Source: Sphingopyxis sp. H050 (GTDB lineage Bacteria; Pseudomonadota; Alphaproteobacteria; Sphingomonadales; Sphingomonadaceae). Taken from it: a stretch of DNA of 64,000 bases. The stretch covers positions 124,001 through 188,000 of the forward strand of contig NZ_LNRZ01000008.1 of NCBI RefSeq assembly GCF_001468265.1, read 5' to 3'. The notes beneath the pieces are model-generated. The model did no database searches, was not told where the DNA came from, and saw nothing but the letters and a program-made list of their open reading frames with translations. This document shows positions 55,023 to 64,000 of this stretch, piece after piece. Positions within the stretch are counted from its first letter, which is position 1. Every line of letters begins with the position of its first letter. The translations under genes were made by a program, and so were the position numbers.

Positions 55023-58000
55023 TCAGAAGTGGAACGTCACCGTGCCGCGATAGCTCTGGTACGAGACATCGCTGCGGCCGATCGTCGTTTCGGCGCCGAC
55101 CGACAGATCGACACTGCCCGTGCTGATCGTCAGACCGCCGCCAACTTCAAACCAGTCGCTGTCGCTGCCGGTCAAGCCGAAGATCGCATTCGGTCCGACG
55201 CCGCCCACGAAATTTGCGCCGAACGAGGTCGGCGCATCCATGAACTCGTGGACATAATCCGCGCGCAGGCTCGGCTTGAAGCTGGCGCCGCGCTTGCCCG
55301 ACAGCGCGATGCCGGCGCGGCCCTGCACACTGTTGAACGAACTGCGGTCGATCCGCAGCGCCGGACCGGTGCAATTCTCCTTTATGTCGGAGAAGCCGAT
55401 GTGGCTGGCGCGCAGACCCGCGCGCGGACCGAATTCGACCGAACCGAGGTCGAAATCCTTGCCCAGCGTCACCTCGCCGGTAAACACCAGCGAACTGTCC
55501 TTGCCGGTCAGCGTGAACGGCGTGCCGACCAAGCCGATGTTGCGCGTCGTCTTCGTATCGAAGGCGCCCGCGCTGACCTGTGTGGATAGCTCGACCCCGC
55601 CGCCCAGCTCGGTCTTGCCATAGAGGGTGCCCTGGATCAGCGTGCCGCTCGCGGTTTGCCCCGCCGCCGCGGCGTCGCCGTCGATGTCGGTGTAGCTCAA
55701 CGCGAGGCCGAGAACGCTGTTCTCGTTCAGCGCCTTTTCGATGCCGCCGGCAACATAAAAGCCGTCGAACTGGTCGCGGCCGCCCGCGGGTATGGCCGAA
55801 GCCATCGGGCGGCTGTCGCCGTCGAGATAGCCGCCCGCCAGGAAGGCGCTGGTGTCTTCGGGCAGTCGCCCTTCCTGCACCGTGACGCCGCTGGCATCGC
55901 TGCGCACCTCGTCGCCGCCCAGCGAATTCATGTTCAGCGCCGCGAGTTGGATCGGCTTGCCGATCATCGCCAACGTGCCGCCCATGTTATCGGCATCGAG
56001 GCCGGCGAGGCGATCGCGATAGAAGCGCGACATATTGTCGGCCGCCACCGTGCCCAGCGATCCGCGCAGCGTTTCGGTGCGCGGCGCCCAGCTGTCGAGC
56101 GTCGACTGGATCGTTGCGGCGTTCTGCAGATCGAGCAGGCCATAGACACCCGACAGATTGGCGTTGCCGCGCGACCCATCGAGCAGGAAGGCGTATGCGC
56201 CCTGCACCGATGCGCCCGGGGTCACCACGTCGCGATAGAGACCCGCCTGAATCTCCACCGACACCGCGTTGGCGCCATAGGTGATCATCGGACGCAGGAT
56301 CGCCGACATCGCCGTCGAGGTGAAGGTGCCCGTCACGCCGCCGGCGGCGGTCAGGAAGGTGTATCGGTCGCCCGCGCGCACTTGATAGCCCGCGACGGGA
56401 GCGAAGTTCACCGTGCCGCCGAGCGTCGCACTGCCGGTCGAGGTGCCGTTCGCGCTGATCGCCAGACGGTCCGACGTGCCGTTCGGACCAACGTCGATCA
56501 TCAGGCCGCTGCCCGACGACATCACGACATTGCCGTTCACGGTCAGCGTGCCGATCGTCGTCAGCGAACCCGGCGCGATCGTGCCGAGGACGCTGGTCAG
56601 GAACGGCGTGCGGACGGTGCCGCTGCCGGTCAAAAGGCCCGACATCAACAGATAGTCGCCGTTTGAGCGGAAGGTGCCGTTATTATTCACGGTACCCGTC
56701 AGCTGGCGGATCTCGATCAGGCTGTTGAGCGATGCACCGGTCGCGATATTGAGCTGCGACGTCGCGCCCGCGACCGAGAAACGGTCGACGGTGACGGCCG
56801 TATTCAGCGTGATCGCGCCGGTGTTGCGTAGCGTCACGTCATAATAGCGGCCGATCTCGCCCGTCGCGCGGACGCCGTCGACATTGTTCGGCGTGAAGCC
56901 CGTTGCGCCCGGCAGGCCGTTCGCAAGCGTCGGCGCCGGACGAACCGTGTCCGAATAGCCCGGAGCCGCCTGCGCCGTTTCGACCGACGCCATGCCGTCG
57001 GCACCGGCCAAGCCGGCGACGAGCGGGCTGTTCGACTCGGTCGCGGTGTTCGGAACGCCGTTGCGCTCCACGCCGGTCGCAAGGTCGACGCACTCGTTGG
57101 TCGCCGGATTCGGCGAGGTGCTCGGCGACTGGAAGCAGAGTTCGCCGAACTCCGAGCCATTGCCTGAGTTGGTGCCGCCGAGGTTGGTCGGCAAGCCGTT
57201 CACCAGTTGGCCATTCGCGTCGAGGATCTGATAGGCCGGATCGAGTTCGGTGATCCACGCCGTGCCGTCTTCCCAATTCTTGTTGCCCGCGGTCGCGGTC
57301 ACATAGCGATAGGGGTTGTTGGCGACGATCCAGTCCCAATAGAGGAACAGCGGCTGATAGAAGCTCTGGGTGCCATAGCTACCCTGCGGCTGTCCCGTGA
57401 AGAAGGTCGAACCGCCCGACAGCACGCCGATCACGACCTGCTTCGAAAAGGTCTGGTCGAGGATCAGCGGACCGCCCGAATCGCCTGGACCGGTGATACC
57501 TTCACGCAGCAACGCATTGTCGCGGAAGCCGTTGAAATCTTCCGGATCGGCGCCCGTTTGACCGCGGCGTGGATCGTCGAAGTCGAGGAAATAGAGCTGC
57601 TGCGGACGCGACGGCGTGCCTGCCGTGCCGAACAGGAACAGGTTGCGCGTATTGATCGACACCAGCGCGCCGAGCATATTCTCGGCGACGCGGCGGCGGA
57701 AATCGGCACCCGTGATGCCTGTGGTGCCGTTGCCGGTATTGCCATAGCCCGCGATGGTGACATGATAGCCCGTACCCGTCGCCGGGCTGATGCTGGTCGG
57801 CGTCGTCAACGGCGAGAAGAGCAGTGCCCAGGTGGGGATGTTCGCGGCCGGCGCGTCGAGCACCGCGGTCGCGATGTCGGCCTCGATGAAGCAGGACGTC
57901 GGCGACGTGCAGGACGCCGCGGCGCGCGACGCCGGATTCCAGAAGACTTGGTTGACATTGTATAGCGCCTGCGCGGTGTTGGTCTGGAACCGGCCCGGGC

Positions 58001-58520
58001 CGGTGCTGCCGCCGAGCAGCCAGTTGACCAGCTCGTCCGACTGGCCCGCGGCGTTGGCGCGGGTGTTGGTTTCAAAACCGACGGCAATACCGGTGCCGCC
58101 GCTGTTGGCGCCATAGGCGGTCGCGGCGCGTGTGTTCACGCAGTGCGCGGCAAAGATCACGGTGCGCGGATTGATCAGCGTGCCGGTGCACAGGCCGACC
58201 GAGCCGCCGCCCGCATCGGTCACCACCTGCCCGATGCCCGTGATGTTCGTGGGATCGCGAACGTCGGTGGGGGTGAAATTATTGTTGATGACGACCTGCG
58301 GCGTGTCGACGACGTCGACCGACGAAACATAGCCGGTCAGCGGCGCGGCATCGCTGCCGGTGCCGTGCGGGCTTTCGATCGATCCGGAAGGACGGGCCGC
58401 CTCGGGACCGTAGATGCTGTCCTGCGACAGCGCAGGAACAGCCTGCATCAAGCCCGCGACGCATACCGACGCCATCAGGCCTCCGCGGCGCACGCGCCGC
58501 GAAAAAACGAATTTACTCAT
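55023..58520 (-). CDS. trypsin-like serine protease autotransporter
   Basis: 1165 residues. Signal peptide to about residue 32 (VPALSQ). Residues about 60-400 form a trypsin-type (S1) protease with a complete triad: His126 in FAAHC, Asp215 in EADIATAV, Ser348 in GPGDSGGP. A beta-helix-like passenger rich in Thr, Gly and Asn follows (about 520-800, with VNNNGTFRSNG and TIGTLTVNGNV). The last 280 residues form an autotransporter barrel ending in GTVTFHF. Predicted to be displayed or released at the cell surface. Most autotransporter proteases known to me have subtilisin or IgA-protease-type domains; this architecture is less common. Terminated at 54972-55005. Confidence 0.92.
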   Translation of the reverse strand: MSKFVFSRRVRRGGLMASVCVAGLMQAVPALSQDSIYGPEAARPSGSIESPHGTGSDAAPLTGYVSSVDVVDTPQVVINNNFTPTDVRDPTNITGIGQVVTDAGGGSVGLCTGTLINPRTVIFAAHCVNTRAATAYGANSGGTGIAVGFETNTRANAAGQSDELVNWLLGGSTGPGRFQTNTAQALYNVNQVFWNPASRAAASCTSPTSCFIEADIATAVLDAPAANIPTWALLFSPLTTPTSISPATGTGYHVTIAGYGNTGNGTTGITGADFRRRVAENMLGALVSINTRNLFLFGTAGTPSRPQQLYFLDFDDPRRGQTGADPEDFNGFRDNALLREGITGPGDSGGPLILDQTFSKQVVIGVLSGGSTFFTGQPQGSYGTQSFYQPLFLYWDWIVANNPYRYVTATAGNKNWEDGTAWITELDPAYQILDANGQLVNGLPTNLGGTNSGNGSEFGELCFQSPSTSPNPATNECVDLATGVERNGVPNTATESNSPLVAGLAGADGMASVETAQAAPGYSDTVRPAPTLANGLPGATGFTPNNVDGVRATGEIGRYYDVTLRNTGAITLNTAVTVDRFSVAGATSQLNIATGASLNSLIEIRQLTGTVNNNGTFRSNGDYLLMSGLLTGSGTVRTPFLTSVLGTIAPGSLTTIGTLTVNGNVVMSSGSGLMIDVGPNGTSDRLAISANGTSTGSATLGGTVNFAPVAGYQVRAGDRYTFLTAAGGVTGTFTSTAMSAILRPMITYGANAVSVEIQAGLYRDVVTPGASVQGAYAFLLDGSRGNANLSGVYGLLDLQNAATIQSTLDSWAPRTETLRGSLGTVAADNMSRFYRDRLAGLDADNMGGTLAMIGKPIQLAALNMNSLGGDEVRSDASGVTVQEGRLPEDTSAFLAGGYLDGDSRPMASAIPAGGRDQFDGFYVAGGIEKALNENSVLGLALSYTDIDGDAAAAGQTASGTLIQGTLYGKTELGGGVELSTQVSAGAFDTKTTRNIGLVGTPFTLTGKDSSLVFTGEVTLGKDFDLGSVEFGPRAGLRASHIGFSDIKENCTGPALRIDRSSFNSVQGRAGIALSGKRGASFKPSLRADYVHEFMDAPTSFGANFVGGVGPNAIFGLTGSDSDWFEVGGGLTISTGSVDLSVGAETTIGRSDVSYQSYRGTVTFHF

Positions 58521-58670
58521 ACACTACCCCCGTAGATTGGTGACGCCTCTTCCGGGTCGTGGAACCGGCGACATAGGGACAGCTTAACCATTCGAAAAAA
58601 TTACACAATCTCTGGTGACCGGCTACTAACCCCTTTGCGACGAGCCGATTGCGCCGCTGCCATATACGCG

Positions 58671-58701
58671 AAAAAGGGCGGCCCGTTGCCGGACCGCCCT
58701 T
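58671..58701 (-). terminator. terminator of rplM-rpsI
   Basis: Minus strand: AAGGGCGG / CCGCCCTT arms (58674-58681 and 58694-58701) around a short inner CCG/CGG stem, followed by TTTTTCG. Good intrinsic terminator 30 bases after rpsI. A smaller hairpin CCACC-CGTC-GGTGG lies at 58709-58722. Confidence 0.85.
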
Positions 58702-58730
58702 CCCTTCTCCACCCGTCGGTGGAAAAACTT

Positions 58731-59228
58731 TTAGCGCTTCGAGAACTGGAAGCTGCGGCGGGCCTTCGCCTTGCCGTACTTCTTGCGCTCGACGGCGCGG
58801 CTGTCGCGGGTCAGGAAGCCCGCCGCCTTGACCGGGCTGCGCAGCGCCGGTTCGAAGCGGGTCAGCGCCTGCGCGATGCCGTGCAGAACCGCTCCGGCCT
58901 GCCCCGACAGGCCGCCGCCCTTGACGGTGGCGATGACGTCATACTGGCCCGTGCGCTCGGTCAGACCGAAGGGCTGGTTGATGACGAGACGCAGCGTCGG
59001 ACGTGCGAAATAGACTTCCTGGTCGCGGCCGTTGACGGTGATCTTGCCCGTGCCGGGCTTGACCCACACGCGGGCGACCGCGTCCTTGCGGCGGCCGGTC
59101 GCATAGGCGCGGCCCTGCTTGTCGACGATCTTTTCGCGCAGCGGCGCGGTCGGCGCTGCCGGGGCGACGGTGCCTTCAACGGCGCCGCCGAGATCCTTGA
59201 GATCGGTCATGGTCTGTTCGTCAGCCAT
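58731..59228 (-). CDS. rpsI: 30S ribosomal protein S9
   Basis: 165 residues; the S9 core is unmistakable from residue about 35 ([17 protein letters not shown]) to the conserved basic C-terminus [11 protein letters not shown]. An N-terminal extension of about 30 residues rich in Ala and Pro is present, as in other alphaproteobacteria. Translated from ATG overlapping the rplM stop (TAATG). Terminated at 58671-58701. Confidence 0.97.
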   Translation of the reverse strand: MADEQTMTDLKDLGGAVEGTVAPAAPTAPLREKIVDKQGRAYATGRRKDAVARVWVKPGTGKITVNGRDQEVYFARPTLRLVINQPFGLTERTGQYDVIATVKGGGLSGQAGAVLHGIAQALTRFEPALRSPVKAAGFLTRDSRAVERKKYGKAKARRSFQFSKR

Positions 59229-59707
59229 TATGCACCCACCTTGTTCTTGCGGTTCATCGACGCGACGTCGATCACTTCGGGGCTCTGCCCTTCGTGCGGA
59301 TGTTCGGCGCCGGCGAAGATGCGCAGGTTGCGCATCTGCTGGCGGCCGAGCGGACCACGCGGGATCATGCGTTCGACAGCCTTTTCGAGCACGCGCTCGG
59401 GGAAACGGCCTTCGAGGATCTTCGCGGGGCTCGTTTCCTTGATGCCGCCGGCATAGCCCGTGTGCTTGTAATAGCGCTTGTCGGCCAGCTTCTTGCCGGT
59501 GAACGCCACCTTCTCCGCATTGATGACGATGACATTGTCACCGCAATCGACGTGCGGGGTGAACGACGGCTTGTGCTTGCCGCGCAGGATGTTGGCGATG
59601 ATCGATGCGACGCGGCCCACGACGAGACCGTCGGCGTCGATCAGCACCCATTTCTTTTCGACCGTGGCGGCGTTCGCCGAAACGGTCGTCTTGGTCAGCG
59701 CCTTCAT
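59228..59707 (-). CDS. rplM: 50S ribosomal protein L13
   Basis: 159 residues. [20 protein letters not shown] near the N-terminus, [13 protein letters not shown] and [20 protein letters not shown] are L13 signatures. Strong AAGGAG site before the ATG at 59707. First gene of the two-gene ribosomal operon; its promoter must lie in 59708-59883. I saw no clear -10/-35 pair, only a TTGACT with a poor -10. Confidence 0.97.
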   Translation of the reverse strand: MKALTKTTVSANAATVEKKWVLIDADGLVVGRVASIIANILRGKHKPSFTPHVDCGDNVIVINAEKVAFTGKKLADKRYYKHTGYAGGIKETSPAKILEGRFPERVLEKAVERMIPRGPLGRQQMRNLRIFAGAEHPHEGQSPEVIDVASMNRKNKVGA

Positions 59708-59883
59708 GGCACGCTCCTTGACAGATATGGACCGGAGCCTCCCGACCCTATTGCCGGCCGCCCCGAAACAAACCGCGCAGCCTGTCCGATAAGGACGAAG
59801 CGGCGCTTCGGAGCGGGCCAATGACGGCAATCGCCGTGAAAGTCAATGATTCGGCGACTTTCCTGACGGGTATTATGATACCT

Positions 59884-60642
59884 CTATGCCGGATCGGCGA
59901 ATTTCAGCTCGCGCAGCCGCTCCTCGACCAGCGTTTTTCCTGCCGCGCCGGGGCCGGCGACCCAGTTCTGCCGGGTCTCGGCCATGACGAGGCCCGTCGC
60001 GCGATCGACGGTCCAGCGCGTGTCGATTTCCAGCGGCGCCGCGCCGTCGATCACGGTTCGCTCGACGTTCGAGAGCGTCTGCGTCCCTTCGCCGTGCACC
60101 GCGCCCGACAGCGTCGGATTGGCCGCAGCGAGCAGCGCGCGAATGTCCGAGGTTACCAGCCTGTCACGGTCGGCCGGCGGCAGCGCGGCGATCAGCGACG
60201 CCATCTGCTTTGCCTCCGGACGCTCCGCGTCGGCCCCCATGGTTTCGATGCGCGCCAGCACACGCCGCCACAGCCCTTCGGGATCGACCAGATCGAGCCG
60301 GCCGCCATCGGGCGCCACGAGATAGGTCATCGTCTGACCCACCAGCGGCTGGAGCAACCCGGTCAACGCGCGCGCCAGTTCGGGGCGCGCATCCGATTCG
60401 ACGCCGCGCAGCGTCGACGACAATTCGATCCCGCGGCCGACGCGGCTCCATTGCAGCACATAGACCGCCGTATAGCTCGCCATCGTTCCGTCGCGCGCCA
60501 GCCGCCGCGTCGTGACGCGATAGGTCATCGGCCGGTCGAGCGGCGGCGCGAAGCGCGGCGCGGCGGCAATCGCCGCTGCAGGCGGAAGCGGTGGCTCGGG
60601 CGCGGGCTGCGCCATGAGCAGCGTCAGCGCCCCCGCGATCAT
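59884..60642 (-). CDS. hypothetical secreted protein
   Basis: 252 residues. N-terminus MIAGALTLLMAQPAPEPP is a short signal-like segment followed by a Pro-rich linker. The rest is alternating beta/alpha sequence with RVTTRRLARDG and GRGIELSS-type repeats and ends ELKFADPA. No family recognised. Overlaps heme A synthase by four bases (ATGA), which suggests an association with membrane or cytochrome biogenesis, unproven. Confidence 0.65.
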   Translation of the reverse strand: MIAGALTLLMAQPAPEPPLPPAAAIAAAPRFAPPLDRPMTYRVTTRRLARDGTMASYTAVYVLQWSRVGRGIELSSTLRGVESDARPELARALTGLLQPLVGQTMTYLVAPDGGRLDLVDPEGLWRRVLARIETMGADAERPEAKQMASLIAALPPADRDRLVTSDIRALLAAANPTLSGAVHGEGTQTLSNVERTVIDGAAPLEIDTRWTVDRATGLVMAETRQNWVAGPGAAGKTLVEERLRELKFADPA

Positions 60643-61664
60643 GCGCTGTGCCGTCCCAGCCGGTGGAGCGATGCCGCCACGATCGCGACGAGGATCGCCC
60701 CGGTCACCTGATGCAGCACCGCAATCCACATCGACACGCCGGTGACGACGGTCAGGATGCCGAGCATCATCTGCGCCGCGACGACCGCGACCAGCAGCCC
60801 AGCCTCGGTTCGCGCGCCCTGACGCAAGAGCCTCCGCGCGACCAGCAGCAATGCCAGCGCGGCAATCCACGACCACCAGCGATGGAGGAAGTGGATCAGG
60901 AAGGGGTCGTTGGTGAAGGCGAACCAGACGCCCCGCGACCAGTCGATACCCTCGGGTACGAAATGGTCGTTCATCGACGGCCAGCTGCTCGCGACATAGC
61001 CGGCATTGAGCCCTGCAACCCATGCGCCGAGCAGCAACTGGACGAACAGGATCGCGATCACCGCCCAGGCCGCGCCGGCCAGCCGCGGCCGGACCGCGGC
61101 CGGATCATGCATCATCAGCGAGAAATCGCGCGCCGTCCAGACGAGCGCAGCGAGCAGGAACAGCGCGGTGAGCAGATGAAGCGCCAGCCGGAAGTGGCTG
61201 ACATCAGTCCGGTCGACAAGGCCCGAGGCGACCATCCACCACCCGATTGCACCCTGCAGCCCCACCAGCGCGGCCAAGCCGAGCAGGCGCCAGCCATAGC
61301 CGGCCGGAATCGCGCGGCGCCAGGCGAACCAGGCCAGCGGCACGAGCAGCCCCAGCCCGACGAGCCGCCCGAGGATGCGGTGCAGCCATTCCCAGAAGAA
61401 AATGCCCTTGAACGCCGCGAGCGACATTCCGGCATTGATCTCCTTATATTCGGGGATCTGCTTGTACTTCTCGAACTCGGCCAGCCATCCCGCTTCGGTC
61501 AGCGGCGGCAGCACGCCCGATACCGGCTTCCATTCGGTGATCGACAGGCCGGATTCGGTCAGGCGGGTGATGCCGCCCACTGCGACGACCGCGATTACCA
61601 GCAGTGCGACAGCCCAGAGCCAGCGCGCTAGGGCAGCAGGACGGGGTTGAGAAGTCTGCGACAT
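60639..61664 (-). CDS. ctaA: heme A synthase COX15/CtaA
   Basis: 341 residues with eight hydrophobic helices and conserved histidine-containing segments: EWLHRILGRLVG, SHFRLALHLL, IHFLHRWWSW and AVLHQVTGA, matching the COX15 family that oxidises heme O to heme A for cytochrome oxidase. The extended N-terminal region ITRLTESGLSITEWKPVSG is typical. ATG 61664 follows AGGGCGGAC; an ATG at 61727 lacks a ribosome site. No other cox genes here. Confidence 0.95.
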   Translation of the reverse strand: MSQTSQPRPAALARWLWAVALLVIAVVAVGGITRLTESGLSITEWKPVSGVLPPLTEAGWLAEFEKYKQIPEYKEINAGMSLAAFKGIFFWEWLHRILGRLVGLGLLVPLAWFAWRRAIPAGYGWRLLGLAALVGLQGAIGWWMVASGLVDRTDVSHFRLALHLLTALFLLAALVWTARDFSLMMHDPAAVRPRLAGAAWAVIAILFVQLLLGAWVAGLNAGYVASSWPSMNDHFVPEGIDWSRGVWFAFTNDPFLIHFLHRWWSWIAALALLLVARRLLRQGARTEAGLLVAVVAAQMMLGILTVVTGVSMWIAVLHQVTGAILVAIVAASLHRLGRHSA

Positions 61665-61762
61665 GTCCGCCCTATCGTCGGTTGACCCGCGATAGGCAAG
61701 AGGCTGATCGGGGGGCGGGAAATTCATGGCCGCGTCAGCCGCGCGCTGATAAGCGCACTCCG

Positions 61763-62749
61763 ATGCACCGCTCGCTCCGCCTCATTCCGATCCTGCTCGG
61801 CGCACTGGCGGCGACGCCCGTGCCGGCATCGGCCACCTCATCGTCCGCTTACAGCGCGCTGGCGGCGCTCGAAGCGCGCGTCGCGGCGATCGGCTTCCGC
61901 CTGACGACGGCGAACGCGAGCTGGTGCCCGGCACAGCAACCGCAGTTCGGCTGGATCTGGGGCGATTTGCGCCTCTATGCGCCGAAGGATCGACCCGCTG
62001 CGCGCGCCGCCTACGCCGCCAGCGACCGCGACGCCCCCTTCCTAGCCGCGATCGCGCCGGGCTCGCCGGCCGCTGAGGCCGGGCTGGCGGTCGGCACGCC
62101 CGTCACCGCGATCAACGGCGCGCCACCTCCGGCAGGCGAAGGCGACCATCCCTACGCTCGCGTCACCGCCTATGAGACAGCCTTCGCCGGCCTGCCTCTG
62201 CGCGATCCCGCTGCGGTCGCGACCGGCGGCGCTTCGCTACCCGTCATCCCCGTTGCCGGCTGCCGCAGCGACTTTCGCGTCGAGGCGGTCGACCGGCCGA
62301 TGGGCATGGCCGAGGGGCGGCTGGTCCTGATCAGCAAGGGCCTTGCCGAATTCGCCGCGAACGACGACGAGCTTGCCGCCGCGGTCGCGCACGAGCTTGC
62401 GCACAATATCCTCCGCCACCGCGCGCGGCTCGACGCCGCCGGGGTCGACCGCGGGATCGGCAAGCAGTTCGGCCGCAACGCCCGGCTGTTCAGGCAGACC
62501 GAAGTCGAGGCCGACCGCTTGTCCGTCTGGCTGCTCGCGGGTGCGGGTTATGATCCCGCCGCCGCCGTGCGCTTCTGGACCGCCTTCGGCCAGCGCAAGG
62601 GCCGCCCGCTGTTTCAGGCGGGCACGCACCCCGAATGGCGCGACCGCGTCGCGTCGATCGAGGAAGAAATACGGACGATTGATGCCGCGCGCACGGCGGG
62701 CCGGCCGCTCGAGCCGCCGCTGATCGCCAACCCGCCGCCCTTGGAATAG
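61763..62749 (+). CDS. M48 family metalloprotease with PDZ-like segment
   Basis: 328 residues. Signal peptide ending about ATPVPASA, a PDZ-like piece (APGSPAAEAGLAVGTPVTAING, about 98-119), the zinc motif HELAH (210-214) and the third-ligand stretch EVEADRL (247-253). This is a periplasmic M48-type protease; the PDZ segment may recognise substrate termini. Function probably in envelope quality control, inferred from the family. Two genes downstream, msrA, is also a repair function but need not be linked. Confidence 0.88.
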   Translation: MHRSLRLIPILLGALAATPVPASATSSSAYSALAALEARVAAIGFRLTTANASWCPAQQPQFGWIWGDLRLYAPKDRPAARAAYAASDRDAPFLAAIAPGSPAAEAGLAVGTPVTAINGAPPPAGEGDHPYARVTAYETAFAGLPLRDPAAVATGGASLPVIPVAGCRSDFRVEAVDRPMGMAEGRLVLISKGLAEFAANDDELAAAVAHELAHNILRHRARLDAAGVDRGIGKQFGRNARLFRQTEVEADRLSVWLLAGAGYDPAAAVRFWTAFGQRKGRPLFQAGTHPEWRDRVASIEEEIRTIDAARTAGRPLEPPLIANPPPLE

Positions 62750-62804
62750 CGCGCGCCGCTCCCTATTTAACGGTCAGCTTCCTCCCATCTCCAAGGATAA
62801 TTCC

Positions 62805-63341
62805 ATGACCCGTGAGACCGCGATTTTTGCCGGTGGCTGCTTCTGGTGTACCGAGGCCGTGTTCCAGTCGCTCGCCGGGGTCGATGGCGTCGAGAGCGGC
62901 TATATCGGCGGCTCGGTCGCGAACCCGACCTACAAGCAGGTGTGCGGCGGCGACACCGGTCATGCCGAGGCGATCCGCATCACCTATGACCCGGCCGTTA
63001 TTTCCTACGACGATCTGCTCGACGTCCATTTCGCGACGCACGACCCGACGACGCTCAATCGTCAGGGCAACGACATCGGCACGCAGTATCGCAGCGCGCT
63101 GTTCCCCCTGGACGACGCACAGGCCGACGCCGCGCGCGCCGCGATCGACCGCGCCCAGGCCGACTGGCCGGCGCCGATCGTCACCGCGATCGAGCCGCCC
63201 GCAACCTGGTATCCGGCCGAGGACTATCATCAGGCCTATTGGGACGGCGAGGGCCAGCGCAATCCCTATTGCATGGCGGTGATCCCGCCGAAGCTCGCCA
63301 AGCTGCGCAAGGGTTTTGCCGATCGGCTGCGCGCGGGTTAG
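62805..63341 (+). CDS. msrA: peptide-methionine (S)-S-oxide reductase MsrA
   Basis: 178 residues. Active-site GGCFWC with catalytic Cys12, YIGGS, GHAEAI and the HATHDPTT/DIGTQYRSA blocks. Reduces oxidised methionine in proteins. Good AAGGA before the ATG. msrB is not adjacent. Cytosolic (no signal). Confidence 0.96.
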   Translation: MTRETAIFAGGCFWCTEAVFQSLAGVDGVESGYIGGSVANPTYKQVCGGDTGHAEAIRITYDPAVISYDDLLDVHFATHDPTTLNRQGNDIGTQYRSALFPLDDAQADAARAAIDRAQADWPAPIVTAIEPPATWYPAEDYHQAYWDGEGQRNPYCMAVIPPKLAKLRKGFADRLRAG

Positions 63342-63369
63342 CCTCTGCCTCATTAGCTTCTGACTCAAA

Positions 63370-63415
63370 TGCCAGAATGGCAGCAACATTGTTGCAAAAT
63401 GGCCGCATGACGTCA
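63370..63415. promoter_or_regulatory. three clustered palindromes before yfiR
   Basis: TGCCA-GAA-TGGCA (63370-63382), GCAACA-T-TGTTGC (63383-63395) and TGACGTCA (63408-63415) lie back to back in 46 bases about 70 bases ahead of the YfiR-like gene. They look like operator sites. Confidence 0.45.
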
Positions 63416-63485
63416 CTTTTCCTTGACTTGACGGCGCTTTAGACTAGCCGACGCGCGCGCTTCGGGGCAGGACCGGTCCTGAAGC

Positions 63486-64000
63486 GTGTGGGGGGTCGCT
63501 GAACGAGTGTTTGCATCGCTGTTCCTTGTCAGCGCGTCGTTCGCGACGCCGCAGCTGGCTGTGCAGTCGGTCAGCCAGACGCTCGTCGAGGACAGCGCGA
63601 TCGGTATGGCGCGCGGCGTCGATCGCATGATCGGCGGGATTGTCAGCTACGCGAAATGGCCCGACGGCACCCCGCGCGCGACGCGCACCATGTGCGTCGT
63701 CGGGACCCCGCAACTATCGAGCAGCCTCGCCCCAACCGTCGCCGGCGGCCCGGTGATTGCCGTCCGCCGATCGACCCCCGCGGCCAGCATGGGCGGCAAC
63801 TGCGATATCCTGTTCCTCGGCCGCATGGCGGTCGCCGATCGCCAGCGGCTGATCGCCTGGGTTCGCGCGAAGCCGGTGCTCACGATCACAGATGCCGATC
63901 CGGACTGCGGCCATGGGGCGATGTTCTGCCTCGGCGGGCGTGCATCGACCCTCGGCTTTTCGGTCAATCTGGACGCCATCGCGCGCGGCACGGTGCGGAT
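63486..64000 (+). CDS. YfiR family protein (5' part)
   Basis: Open to the right edge; about 171 residues are visible. From GTG 63486 (or GTG 63507) a signal-like N-terminus is followed by the DUF4154/YfiR pattern: IVSYAKWPDG, MCVVGTPQL, NCDILFLGRM, ITDADPDC and MFCLGG. The two cysteines in DPDCGHGAMFC are typical. YfiR proteins sit in the periplasm and hold diguanylate cyclases (YfiN) in check. The usual partner would follow beyond the window. Confidence 0.85.
   Translation, partial: MWGVAERVFASLFLVSASFATPQLAVQSVSQTLVEDSAIGMARGVDRMIGGIVSYAKWPDGTPRATRTMCVVGTPQLSSSLAPTVAGGPVIAVRRSTPAASMGGNCDILFLGRMAVADRQRLIAWVRAKPVLTITDADPDCGHGAMFCLGGRASTLGFSVNLDAIARGTVR

Noticed and set aside
58521..58730. 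Possible tRNA or small RNA gene in the gap before rpsI
   Set aside because: The gap holds the rplM-rpsI terminator, a short hairpin and the autotransporter promoter region. No cloverleaf was seen.

Overview
The window looks like a housekeeping stretch of an alphaproteobacterial chromosome, most likely order Sphingomonadales and plausibly Sphingopyxis or a close relative. This is inferred from the high GC, the protein style, the gene neighbourhoods (der-bamB-TPR protein, mdh-sucD-sucA-sucB-lpd, obgE near proB, rplM-rpsI) and the short dispersed palindromes that sit between genes. No 16S rRNA is present, so genus is not proven. Coding density is very high. Many neighbours overlap by 1-4 bases (ATGA, GTGA, TAATG), and GTG starts are common.

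Layout. 1-7 kb: end of a DUF2177 protein, a small secreted protein, purL, DUF72 and DUF3052 proteins, a COQ4-type protein, a DUF418 membrane protein and an Hpt phosphotransfer protein. 7-15 kb: a minus-strand run of a TusA-like protein, der, bamB, a YfgM-like anchored TPR protein and panB; then a small membrane-protein gene broken by an in-frame TAG with its XRE regulator, and a minus-strand set with a phosphodiesterase lipoprotein, an ArsC/Spx-like protein and a membrane cyclic-nucleotide-binding protein. 15-25 kb: class II DAHP synthase, M28 peptidase, citrate-lyase-like protein, SPFH/NfeD pair, acetyltransferase, methyltransferase-like protein, a metal-dependent hydrolase divergent from a TetR regulator, obgE and a MipA/OmpV porin-like protein. 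25-33 kb: proB, an epimerase, sppA, an alpha/beta hydrolase, an MpaB-type oxygenase and a TRIC-like channel. 33-41 kb: TCA block mdh-sucD-sucA-sucB-lpd on the minus strand, without sucC. 41-52 kb: PAP2 phosphatase, polysaccharide deacetylase, zapE, thioesterase, sdhB, then an envelope/lipid group (flippase, ICMT-like methyltransferase, P-loop kinase, nucleotidyltransferase, esterase, lipid kinase, metallophosphoesterase). 52-64 kb: an unknown beta-rich protein plus a kinase-like partner, a PepSY protein, a 1165-residue trypsin-like autotransporter, rplM-rpsI, heme A synthase, M48 peptidase, msrA and the start of a YfiR protein.

No tRNA, rRNA, CRISPR array, insertion sequence, prophage or obvious genomic island was seen, and I found no clear defence or otherwise exotic system. 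The most unusual signals are small: the amber-interrupted membrane gene, a two-copy element of about 130 bp with matching ends, a hairpin that hides the Shine-Dalgarno of the porin gene, a TetR-type operator on its own start site, clustered palindromes before yfiR, four convergent gene pairs that share their stop codons, and the possible lipid-headgroup gene group at 45-51 kb.
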